From Bdellovibrionales bacterium RBG_16_40_8 (GTDB taxonomy: Bacteria > Bdellovibrionota > Bdellovibrionia > Bdellovibrionales > UBA1609): a DNA stretch of 8,914 bases. The translations under genes were made by a program, and so were the position numbers. This document shows positions 1-5,201 of this stretch, piece after piece. Below the pieces are notes generated by a model. That model did no database searches. It saw only the letters and a list, made by a program, of their open reading frames with translations, and had not been told where the DNA came from. The stretch is from assembly GCA_001769925.1 (NCBI GenBank), contig MEPT01000119.1, forward strand, positions 1,559 through 10,472. The letters are read 5' to 3'. How positions within the stretch are numbered: position 1 is the stretch's first letter; each line of letters opens with the position of its first letter.

Positions 1-90
1 AAGAAAAGTGAAGATGCCAATATGTATGGATTGCTGGTGGGATTTAAATACGATGTACAAGGGGAGCCAAAAGAACCCGTGTCAAAATAG
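1..90 (+). CDS. C-terminal end of an unidentified protein (5' partial)
   Basis: The first frame of the window is open from its left edge to a TAG at 88-90, giving the last 29 residues of a protein. The stretch YGLLVGFKYDV has the alternating pattern of a membrane beta strand and is followed by a short polar tail (EPKEPVSK). This would fit the last strand of an outer-membrane or secreted beta-barrel protein, but 29 residues cannot identify a family. A second frame is also open through this stretch, reading CMDCWWDLN, and looks less protein-like. It ends 45 bp before the stop codon of the convergent AI-2E family gene. Confidence 0.45.
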   Translation, partial: KKSEDANMYGLLVGFKYDVQGEPKEPVSK

Positions 91-103
91 TTGTCAAAAT
101 AAT
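80..103. repeat. 12-bp imperfect tandem duplication at the 3' end of the first gene
   Basis: TGTCAAAATAGT at 80-91 is followed directly by TGTCAAAATAAT at 92-103, differing at one base. The first copy contains the stop codon of the left-edge gene. It looks like a small slippage duplication and not a terminator, because no hairpin accompanies it. Confidence 0.6.
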
Positions 104-135
104 TTTACATAGGTTATCTTAATCGCAAGCTTATT

Positions 136-1197
136 TTAGGCTTTCAAAATGTTGAAACGCTCTGCAATGGCAGGCCAGGCCTGCAAAAGTGAAATTGTCA
201 CTGCAGCAAGAATAGGTCCTAAAAACACCCCAGAGATCCCAAATAAATTAATTCCACCAAAAATTGCAATCAAACTAACTAATGGGTGCAAATGACTACG
301 ACCTTTTAAAACAATAGGACGAACGATGTTGTCTATGAATCCAGCAATTAAACCAATTACAATCATGATAAGGGCTTTGCCTATTTGACCATGACTATAT
401 AAATATATTGCACCTATTATAGAAATAGGAGAGCTGCCTAAAATTGGAATCCAAGAAAATATAAAAGTGGCGCCCGCTGCTACAAACGAACCTGGGATTC
501 CTAAAATAATATAACCAAAAAAAATCACCATACTTTGAGAGGCGCTTGAAGCCAATGTTGCCAAAATACTTGCAGCAGCAGTGTTTTTAAAAGAATGAAT
601 AACCTTTTGTCGAACATGATCATCAAAAGGGATTTTGTTGCTTAACCAATGTAAAAAGCGCTTGCCGTCTATTAACAGAAAAAAACAAGAAAAAATTAAT
701 AAAATCAGTTGCAAAAAAATATCGGGCAAGTAAGTAAAAATTAAAACCAACTTTTGCGCACCATAGTTTGCAATGTTTTTAATCTCCAGATGTATTTTAT
801 TTGCAATTGTATCTGGGTTTATTCCTAAAGATTCAAAAACTTGCCAATTACTAATTTTTTTAATGAATGATCCAATTGAAAAACTATCGATGTCTAATAT
901 GGCTCTGCTGATTTCAAGGCCCTGCTTCCAGGCTAATCCAATAAAGACCCCTAAGGGGATAAGCACTAATAGAAATATTCCGAAACTTACAATAAAAGAA
1001 GCAAGTTTCGGATTTATTTTTTTTGAAGAAAGCTTAATATAAATAGGATTGGCGATGATCGCCAAAATACCACCAAGAGTAATTGAAATAATGTAAGGTG
1101 CCATCAACCAAAAAGACGCTGCTAATACAGTGAAAAGCAATGCCAAGAAAGTTAAAAGCGTTATGCTTTTATGAATAGATGATATTTTTTGGTTCAT
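136..1197 (-). CDS. AI-2E / PerM family membrane transporter
   Basis: This 353-residue protein is very hydrophobic with about eight membrane segments. They start with a pair near residues 12-50, followed by one near 66-90, a central soluble stretch around 95-145, and five more from about 150 to the end. The C-terminal half carries the family signature: FIDNIVRPIVLKG (287-299), then HPLVSLIAIFGGINLFG (304-320) and GVFLGPILAAV (323-333). These match the AI-2E transporter family (PF01594: YdiK, PerM, TqsA). The family exports small solutes: members are linked to autoinducer-2 export or Na+/H+ antiport, but the substrate cannot be read from sequence. The ATG at 1197 is the only start that leaves the first membrane segment intact, and no good Shine-Dalgarno precedes it. 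It lies 23 bp after the OmpA-domain remnant on the same strand, which may once have been its upstream operon partner. Confidence 0.9.
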   Translation of the reverse strand: MNQKISSIHKSITLLTFLALLFTVLAASFWLMAPYIISITLGGILAIIANPIYIKLSSKKINPKLASFIVSFGIFLLVLIPLGVFIGLAWKQGLEISRAILDIDSFSIGSFIKKISNWQVFESLGINPDTIANKIHLEIKNIANYGAQKLVLIFTYLPDIFLQLILLIFSCFFLLIDGKRFLHWLSNKIPFDDHVRQKVIHSFKNTAAASILATLASSASQSMVIFFGYIILGIPGSFVAAGATFIFSWIPILGSSPISIIGAIYLYSHGQIGKALIMIVIGLIAGFIDNIVRPIVLKGRSHLHPLVSLIAIFGGINLFGISGVFLGPILAAVTISLLQAWPAIAERFNILKA

Positions 1198-1220
1198 GGT
1201 CGTAGTCTCAGCCCACCTCT

Positions 1221-1586
1221 CTACAACGAAGTGGCGCTTGGCGCAATCACAATATCAACCCGACAGTTTTGTTTGCGACCCGCCGCCGCTTTGTTGGTGG
1301 CAATGGGTTTTTTGCAGTCATAGCCGATGGAATCAATTTTTGCGCCTTCAAGTCCATTGGTCTGAAAGTACTTAGCCACGGCCGCGGCGCGCCTTTGTGA
1401 AAGTTTTTGATTAAAGCTTGGACTGCCAATCGAGTCGGTGTGTCCCTCAACCACGATTTCTGAGGGATTTAATTGTTCAGCTATGGTTTTTACTTTTGCT
1501 AATAGAGCGAGCGAGCTTGAGGGCAGATCGGACCGACCACTTTTCGATACATGGATTTCGAAGCCTAATGAACCTTGTGTGAATGT
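1221..1586 (-). pseudogene. OmpA C-terminal domain remnant, 5' end missing
   Basis: The reading frame is open from a stop at 1587-1589 to the TAG at 1221-1223. It encodes nearly a whole OmpA-like peptidoglycan-binding domain (PF00691). Visible parts are the first strand and helix (SDLPSSSLALLAKV), VEGHTDSIGS with the diaminopimelate-binding Asp, LSQRRAAAVAKYF with the conserved Arg, and the final GRKQNCRVDI, where the family usually has NRRVDI. There is no ATG upstream, and the only GTG in frame (1452-1454) falls inside the core of the domain, so starting there would remove its first strand and helix. Such domains normally sit behind a beta barrel or lipoprotein anchor, which is absent here. 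The frame breaks just before the likely start of a divergent transglycosylase remnant at 1611. I read this as the surviving 3' end of an envelope-anchoring protein. Expression as a soluble fragment cannot be excluded. Confidence 0.75.
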
Positions 1587-1610
1587 TTAAAAAATTTAAA
1601 AGGGGGATTT

Positions 1611-1956
1611 ATGAAAAAGTAACTGTATCTACAACGTAAGCGCTGATCGCAATCGAATCTTCCTTTGATCCATATGCGAAAACTAAAATTAAGGGCAGCT
1701 CAGCGACTGGCCTGATGCAAGTGACCGATGAAACTCGGAGAATTCTCTCTGGACGACCGAATAAAAAGGGATATCGCGAATTGAAGTCGAATTATCTCGA
1801 AATTTCGAAATCCGACATCCAAGATCCGATCGTCGCCATTGCCGCAGGTACGCGCTGGCTCGCGCATAAGTATTCGATCATTCCTGGGACAGTCAGGGGG
1901 AGGCCTATGCCAAATACGTGGAAGAACTTTATCAAAAGTCTAAGAAACGCCGCTAA
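1611..1956 (+). pseudogene. Lytic transglycosylase (SLT domain) remnant with lost 5' part and frameshift
   Basis: A good ribosome site (AGGGGG) and ATGAAAAAG at 1611 look like the start of a secreted protein but hit TAA after three codons. From 1640 another frame gives LIAIESSFDPYAK, with the catalytic Glu of the SLT fold, then SSATGLMQVT (the GLMQ motif) and VAIAAGTRWLAHKYSIIPG, all typical of family 1 lytic transglycosylases. After codon 1885-1887 the homology jumps to a different frame. 1888-1956 reads EAYAKYVEELYQKSKKRR and stop, the usual YAxxVxxLY tail. The middle segment with the NxG/AYN motif is missing. So the gene has lost its signal peptide region and an internal stretch, and has shifted frame. 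The parent enzyme would cleave peptidoglycan glycan strands in the periplasm. The reading frame running on to 2017 after the shift is meaningless. Confidence 0.8.
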
Positions 1957-2142
1957 AGCTCTTATTATTTTCACGATTGGAAATGTTTCAGATCCGTTGG
2001 AAGAGGGTGTTGCTTAAGAGCGCTGGCTTACCTTTTGCTCTTAGTCTGGTGGTGGAAGACAATGGATAGGCGAACTCTTGGACACAAAAAATGCAAGGGT
2101 TTGGCTTTTTCATACCATAAAGTTTTCCGACATATCCTTACA
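1957..2142. other. Unassigned stretch between the transglycosylase remnant and higA
   Basis: About 185 bases with no gene I can defend. A short frame starting ATGTTTCAG at 1983 gives 29 residues and ends at TAG near 2070. It has a few hydrophobic residues but no recognisable family. I see no strong hairpin that would end the leftward higBA transcript. Confidence 0.5.
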
Positions 2143-2451
2143 TCAGGCCACTTTTTCTTCAGCTTCCCAAATATCAAGTTGAACCTGCAGATTCATCCAC
2201 ATTTTGGGACTGCTCTTAAGGACTTTACTAATAAGAACGGCAAACTCCGCGCTGATGGCTCGTTTACCGCTAACGACTTCATTGAGTTTAGTTTGCATCG
2301 TTGATTTTTTTGACAATCCACTTGATGCGGCCACAAGCAAATCTGCAAAGTGGGACTGGCTATAGCCCAACTCATCAAGCCAAAGATTTTTTAATATCTC
2401 GCCAGGATGAGTCGGCTTTCTTGTGGGTCTTTTCTTAGTATATTTTTCCAT
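2143..2451 (-). CDS. higA: HigA-family antitoxin (XRE helix-turn-helix)
   Basis: A 102-residue DNA-binding antitoxin that should neutralise the HigB-like toxin encoded just upstream and repress the operon. Family marks are THPGEILKNLWLDELG near residues 14-29, a helix-turn-helix starting with YSQSHFADLL (30-39), then NEVVSGKRAISAEFAVLISK (57-76), and the closing SPKMWMNLQVQLDIWEA (81-97), close to the usual SPEFWLNLQ..YDLW. Between the second and third helices there are about 11 extra residues (AASSGLSKKST region) relative to ordinary HigA proteins. The start is set by a strong ribosome site (TAGGAGGAGCTG then ATG), which overlaps the toxin stop. The gap between the genes is only 9 bp, so they are surely co-transcribed and probably translationally coupled. 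The toxin-first order is the normal one for higBA. Confidence 0.92.
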   Translation of the reverse strand: MEKYTKKRPTRKPTHPGEILKNLWLDELGYSQSHFADLLVAASSGLSKKSTMQTKLNEVVSGKRAISAEFAVLISKVLKSSPKMWMNLQVQLDIWEAEEKVA

Positions 2452-2460
2452 CAGCTCCTC

Positions 2461-2757
2461 CTAATGATAATCTTCAACTTTAACATCTACGAATTCACTT
2501 TGTTCAAATCGAAAAGTGATTCTCCATCCCGAAATTTTATGGATATCAATCGCCCACTCTCCTTTTCGCTTACCCGCGAGAGGGTGCAGACGTACACTCG
2601 GTGGGAAACCCTGCCTTTTCAACTCTTCAAAACTCTCGACAGCATCCATGACTTCAAGCAAATGTATCGCGCGCAGCCAATACTGCCTCGGAAGCCCTTT
2701 GCAACTTCCTTTATGGTAGAGGTCAGAAGCTAATTTATTGCTGAAGTCTTTGATCAT
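2461..2757 (-). CDS. higB: HigB/RelE-like toxin
   Basis: A 98-residue protein of the HigB plasmid-maintenance killer family (PF05015, RelE fold). Known members are ribosome-dependent mRNA endonucleases. Supporting motifs are MIKDFSNKLASDLY at the N-terminus, the helix RAIHLLEVMDAVESFEEL (29-46), VRLHPLAGKRKGEWAIDI (55-72), GWRITFRFEQ (77-86) and the terminal FVDVKVEDYH, which matches the family's D-V-x-x-x-DYH ending. I chose the ATG at 2755-2757 because AAGGA lies eight bases upstream; a TTG start at 2784 would fall inside the operator. It is the first gene of an operon with higA. The operon looks intact amid decayed genes, as expected of an addiction module that selects for its own retention. 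Confidence 0.9.
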   Translation of the reverse strand: MIKDFSNKLASDLYHKGSCKGLPRQYWLRAIHLLEVMDAVESFEELKRQGFPPSVRLHPLAGKRKGEWAIDIHKISGWRITFRFEQSEFVDVKVEDYH

Positions 2758-2786
2758 GCTGCCGTTCCTTAAGCCCAACCCCAATA

Positions 2787-2809
2787 TACTATATTACGGT
2801 AATACAGTA
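2787..2809 (-). promoter_or_regulatory. higBA operator palindrome and promoter
   Basis: TACTATATTAC - G - GTAATACAGTA is an inverted repeat of 11-bp arms around a single base, with one mismatched pair. It lies 30 bp upstream of the higB start. Read on the - strand it contains TATAGT (2793 down to 2788), a good -10 hexamer that would start transcription near 2781. The repeat therefore covers the -10 and the spacer, the usual position for autorepression by the HigA antitoxin. The -35 (TTTATC) is weak. Confidence 0.75.
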
Positions 2810-2930
2810 AAGATAAATTTAACAGATTATATTTCATATGATTTTCAGCATCTCCTCAGATCTCACCATTAATCTTATCAAAAAACATCATCCCAACTTA
2901 AACTTTACTTGGACACTTAAATTTTCTTAA
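2810..2930. other. AT-rich non-coding gap upstream of higBA and the DoxX-like remnant
   Basis: About 120 bases without a credible reading frame or hairpin. This is probably the boundary between the higBA module and the decayed DoxX/TauE remnants. Confidence 0.5.
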
Positions 2931-3095
2931 AGTAATATTAATGAGTTGGAAGCGCGAAATCGCCTCCACCATATACGGGCCGCGGCCCATGATTCACGCA
3001 CTGATTTTTCTATGCTTCTTTCGCTTATTTTTCTTTTTATTGTGGGATCAGGACATGTCTCAGCTGATCACACTCTTGGGAGAAATATTCACTGA
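2931..3095 (+). pseudogene. DoxX-like C-terminal remnant
   Basis: The frame open from 2931 to the TGA at 3093-3095 ends in a hydrophobic helix and the motif LIFLFIVGSGHVSADHTLGR, with Met at 3012. DoxX family membrane proteins typically end with a helix followed by G-x-G-x-x-S-x-D-x-x-L. I therefore read this as the last membrane segment of a DoxX-like protein whose first three segments are gone. Upstream of residue TDFSM the translation (LEARNRLHHIRAAAHDSR) does not resemble the family. The stop overlaps the next start as TGATG, so the two were once translationally coupled. DoxX and TauE-type permeases are both found in sulfur-oxide metabolism, but DoxX also occurs in many unrelated contexts. 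The motif is short, so confidence is limited. Confidence 0.4.
2977..2988. repeat. 12-bp GC-only perfect palindrome
   Basis: GGGCCGCGGCCC is fully self-complementary and stands out in AT-rich surroundings. It lies just before the part of the reading frame that resembles DoxX, so it could mark a deletion junction. No function can be assigned. Confidence 0.5.
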
Positions 3096-3286
3096 TGGAT
3101 TTCGTTGTCATTGCACTTGTGGCCTTTGCTGCTTCACTCCTGACTTTCTTCTCTGGTTTTGGCCTTGGAACTATTTTGCTACCTGTTTTCGCCATTTGGT
3201 TCCCCATTGATGTATCCGTCGCACTGACTGCCGTAGTCCACTTTCTAAATAATATATTTAAATTAATGTTGGTTGGTAAACAGTGA
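3095..3286 (+). pseudogene. TauE/SafE family permease, N-terminal fragment only
   Basis: 63 residues beginning MDFVVIALVAFAASLLTFFS continue with GFGLGTILLPVFAIWFP and VSVALTAVVHFLNNIFKLML, then VGK and a stop. This is the typical first two membrane segments of the TauE/SafE (DUF81) sulfite or sulfoacetate exporter family, which normally has about 250 residues and eight segments. The matched part is perfectly conserved up to VGK, then all homology ends, so the gene was cut by a deletion and not slowly eroded. A ribosome site (GGGAGA) lies 12 bases upstream, and the start overlaps the stop of the DoxX-like remnant. The fragment may still be translated but cannot form a transporter. Confidence 0.8.
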
Positions 3287-3396
3287 GCGATTCGGCTTAT
3301 ATGATCCTGAATTTATTGACTCTGCTTTCGGTGGTGCTATTTGGGCCGCCACTTATTAGCTACGGCGTGATCGTTTATAAGAAGTGGAAAGCCTGA
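3283..3396 (+). CDS. Possible 37-residue single-span membrane protein
   Basis: A GTG at 3283 overlaps the stop of the TauE fragment (GTGA) and opens 37 codons to TGA at 3394-3396. The product would be M(V)SDSAYMILNLLTLLSVV followed by LFGPPLISYGVIVYKKWKA: one hydrophobic helix of about 20 residues and a basic tail, the classic shape of a small inner-membrane protein. An ATG at 3301 is an alternative start. No strong ribosome site precedes either, so translation would depend on read-on from the truncated upstream frame. It ends 3 bp before the convergent heme A synthase stop. It may be a respiratory-complex type microprotein, the tail of a larger lost gene, or chance. I do not recognise a family. 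Confidence 0.35.
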   Translation: MSDSAYMILNLLTLLSVVLFGPPLISYGVIVYKKWKA

Positions 3397-3398
3397 GC

Positions 3399-4499
3399 CT
3401 AAACACTTAGCTTGAAATCCAGAGCGGCTTCAACTTCGGTGTTTCGGCCTCCACCATTACAATGGATAGGCGCTTTAATTCTAAAAATAATATTGCAAAA
3501 CCCGAGTACCACGAGAGTTGCAAAAAATTGATGAAAAATAGCTAGCGGAATTGGTACAACCCAAAGAATTAGCAATATTCCAGAAAGAACCTGAATTGTG
3601 ACGATACTAATTAAGTGAATAAACGCTCTAAAAAACTGTCGCCCGCTTTGCGCTATAAATACAATAGCAGACAGGTATACAATAATTAAGACGCCTATCC
3701 CAAGCCAGCGGTGCACCCATTGAATCATTACTGGGTTTATAAAAAAATTATTTAATACAGGCGTTATCGACATAGCGATGTCTGGCAAATATGAATCTCC
3801 CATTTTCGGAAAACTACAGAAATAAAGTCCGGCACGAAATCCGCTCGTGAGGCATCCGTAAAAAACCTGAAATAATAATAAAACGCCTAAAATAAATAAA
3901 AGTACTTTCTGCAGTTTGGTTAGCTGCACAACAAGGCGCGATCGGCGCTTAGAAAGGTAGTAATAAGCAACAATTAATGTAGCGAGCGCCATAAAAAAGT
4001 GAAGCGCAAGCATAAATGGACTGACCGCTGGCAAGCTTTTAAGCCCACTTTTAACCATTAACCACCCGACTAGCCCCTGTAAGGCAACCATTGCTGGCAA
4101 AGCAAAGACTAACTTACCCTCTGCCATTTTTTTTCGCCAAAGCCAAAGCCCCGGGATAAGAGCATAGAAAAAAATAACCCTCCCAAGTAAGCGATGCAGA
4201 TACTCCCAGAAAAATATCTTTTTGTAATCGCTTAGCGCGAAATGAGAATTAACCTCTTGAAATTCTGGTGTCACTTTGTATTTCTCAAAATATTCAACCC
4301 AGTCGCTCTCATTGATCGGGGGCAGTATGCCGCTAACGGGCTGCCATTCAGTGATTGAAAGACCAGATCTAGTCATTCGCGTAGTGCCACCTACAGAAAC
4401 CATCATTATCAATAGTAAAACAAATCCTAAAAGCCAAATGTTTCGGTAAACTGTATCGAAATTTCTATTATTAATATTTGGTCTATTATTACCATTCAT
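3399..4499 (-). CDS. ctaA: Heme A synthase, type 2 (CtaA/Cox15)
   Basis: This 366-residue inner-membrane enzyme oxidises heme O to heme A, the cofactor of aa3-type cytochrome oxidases. The sequence starts with a membrane segment leading into VGGTTRMTRSGLSITEWQPV (36-55), followed by the long first loop (SGILPP, then WVEYFEKYKVTPEFQEVN) that marks the type 2 (alphaproteobacterial/mitochondrial Cox15) class. All four heme-ligand histidines are present: EYLHR (H102), ALHFF (H167), WVHRW (H263) and FHQF (H323). GLVGWLMVKSGL (142-153) and FRAGLYFCSFPKMG (221-234) are further signatures. Eight membrane segments are visible. The last 25 residues form a polar tail. The ATG at 4497-4499 has no strong ribosome site. 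The gene stands alone, divergent from the small gene at 4612, and an FNR-like box overlaps its likely -35. Confidence 0.95.
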   Translation of the reverse strand: MNGNNRPNINNRNFDTVYRNIWLLGFVLLLIMMVSVGGTTRMTRSGLSITEWQPVSGILPPINESDWVEYFEKYKVTPEFQEVNSHFALSDYKKIFFWEYLHRLLGRVIFFYALIPGLWLWRKKMAEGKLVFALPAMVALQGLVGWLMVKSGLKSLPAVSPFMLALHFFMALATLIVAYYYLSKRRSRLVVQLTKLQKVLLFILGVLLLFQVFYGCLTSGFRAGLYFCSFPKMGDSYLPDIAMSITPVLNNFFINPVMIQWVHRWLGIGVLIIVYLSAIVFIAQSGRQFFRAFIHLISIVTIQVLSGILLILWVVPIPLAIFHQFFATLVVLGFCNIIFRIKAPIHCNGGGRNTEVEAALDFKLSV

Positions 4500-4515
4500 G
4501 AATATGGTGTTATCC

Positions 4516-4552
4516 CACAGAATATACTATGCCTAGAAATTGTATGATCTAA
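4516..4552 (-). promoter_or_regulatory. Likely ctaA promoter
   Basis: Read leftward, TTAGAT (4552 to 4547), a 17-bp spacer and TAGTAT (4529 to 4524) form a modest sigma-70 promoter, with transcription starting near 4517. The -35 lies wholly inside the FNR-like palindrome at 4544-4557, so a bound regulator would block it. Confidence 0.45.
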
Positions 4553-4557
4553 ATCAT
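4544..4557. promoter_or_regulatory. FNR/DNR-like box between ctaA and the small helical gene
   Basis: ATGAT-CTAA-ATCAT is a perfect inverted repeat with the TGAT-N4-ATCA core of CRP/FNR-superfamily regulators of the FNR, ANR, DNR and NnrR type (consensus TTGAT-N4-ATCAA). Its centre is at 4550.5. TATAAT at 4580-4585 gives a start near 4592 on the + strand, which puts the box at -41.5, the exact position of class II FNR-activated promoters. Confidence 0.7.
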
Positions 4558-4579
4558 TTGATTTCGCAACAATATTATC

Positions 4580-4585
4580 TATAAT
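4580..4585 (+). promoter_or_regulatory. -10 hexamer of an FNR-type class II promoter
   Basis: A consensus TATAAT lies 22 bp after the FNR-like box. No good -35 is present in the spacer, as expected for an activator-dependent promoter. Confidence 0.6.
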
Positions 4586-4611
4586 TGCAAACAATGTGTA
4601 TAAATGGGTTT

Positions 4612-4923
4612 ATGAATCGCTCACTGTCTATCATTCTAGAAACAATGAAAGCATTGCATAATGATACTTCAAAAAATAAAAAAGAATTTCTCAAAGACAC
4701 AGGCCTGAAAATTGAAGGAACAGTTCAAGATATTTTCAAGAAATGTAAGCTTGCGCCCGATGCTGACGCCGCCATTCACCCTATATTGGCTGATATTCTA
4801 GCTGGAGCAAAGTTAATTAAAAATGGAAACGAAAAAGATGGTCATGAAAAAATCCACCACGCGTTATTAACCTACGAAGATTTTTTTGATCATGCGGGCT
4901 GGCATCATAGCAAAGAAGAGTAG
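4612..4923 (+). CDS. Small helical histidine-rich protein of unknown function
   Basis: A 103-residue protein I do not recognise. It is predicted to be all-helical, without signal peptide or membrane segment. Histidines cluster in the second half: H56, H78, H82, H83, H94, H98 and H99, in motifs HEKIHHALL and FDHAGWHH, beside acidic residues (YEDFFD). This could bind a metal, but it does not follow the hemerythrin ligand pattern. Start choice: the frame is also open from a TTG at 4585 and an ATG at 4594, but the predicted transcript begins near 4592, so ATG 4612 with a 20-base leader fits best; ATG 4645 is an alternative. It lies downstream of the FNR-like promoter and 278 bp before ric on the same strand. 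A role in low-oxygen or nitrosative stress is therefore likely from context only. Confidence 0.7.
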   Translation: MNRSLSIILETMKALHNDTSKNKKEFLKDTGLKIEGTVQDIFKKCKLAPDADAAIHPILADILAGAKLIKNGNEKDGHEKIHHALLTYEDFFDHAGWHHSKEE

Positions 4924-5092
4924 TTTAAAAGGATGGCAATTGGTTATTACCAAGCGTTATCAACTGCGAGAAGTCGGCCATCTGACTACCATCAATACGA
5001 CCGGCGATGCCGTGGTTAGGCATTCGCAGCATTCCCCCAACCGTATACTCAAATTGCATCACAGTCATTTGTATAAAACCCATTTTTTTGCG
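4924..5092. other. Unexplained spacer between the small helical gene and ric, with a hairpin
   Basis: This spacer is noticeably more GC-rich than its surroundings between about 4965 and 5040. GCGATGCC (5004-5011), a 7-base loop and GGCATTCGC (5019-5027) can form a hairpin of eight pairs with one bulged base. No T-run follows, so it is not a standard intrinsic terminator. Short frames cross the stretch on both strands (for example 61 codons on the - strand) without a recognisable family or ribosome site. It may be a remnant of an older gene, a processed leader or a Rho-independent-like 3' structure. Confidence 0.4.
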
Positions 5093-5106
5093 TTGATATT
5101 TATCAC
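5093..5106 (+). promoter_or_regulatory. FNR/DNR-like box upstream of ric
   Basis: TTGAT-ATTT-ATCAC matches the FNR consensus in nine of its ten half-site bases. With its centre at 5099.5, a class II start would be near 5141, and the hexamer at the matching -10 position (5129-5134, GCTAAT) agrees with TATAAT at four of six bases. The ric start codon lies about 60 bases further on. The orientation and distance fit activation of ric under low oxygen or nitric oxide. Confidence 0.65.
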
Positions 5107-5201
5107 ACACATAGCTATAACTCGATGTGCTAATAACATGAAAATATATTGTGAAAGCATATTAGAAACAAATATTTAGAAAAATACTTTAGGAGTAATT
5201 T

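Noticed and set aside
773..1042. 89-codon + strand frame inside the AI-2E family gene
   Set aside because: It is an antisense shadow: the opposite strand encodes a well-conserved membrane protein.
2035..2304. 89-codon + strand frame overlapping the higA 3' end
   Set aside because: Its second half is antisense to well-supported higA and its first half has no recognisable protein features.
2077..2916. CTTGGACAC at 2077-2085 and again at 2908-2916, flanking higBA like a target-site duplication
   Set aside because: Nine-base matches are expected many times by chance in a window of this size, there are no terminal inverted repeats, and no transposase is present.
2061..3474. 14-bp match ACAATGGATAGGCG near 2061 and near 3461
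   Set aside because: It has no extended similarity on either side, and its frequency is not far above chance.
5012..5027. GTTAGGC (5015-5021) next to a hairpin, resembling an integron attC end
   Set aside because: No matching RYYYAAC element is found at the other end and no cassette or integrase is seen.
4925..5110. 61-codon - strand frame ending in GSQMADFSQLITLGNNQLPSF
   Set aside because: It has no ribosome site or recognisable family and lies across the hairpin and the FNR-like box upstream of ric, so it is more likely chance or decayed sequence.
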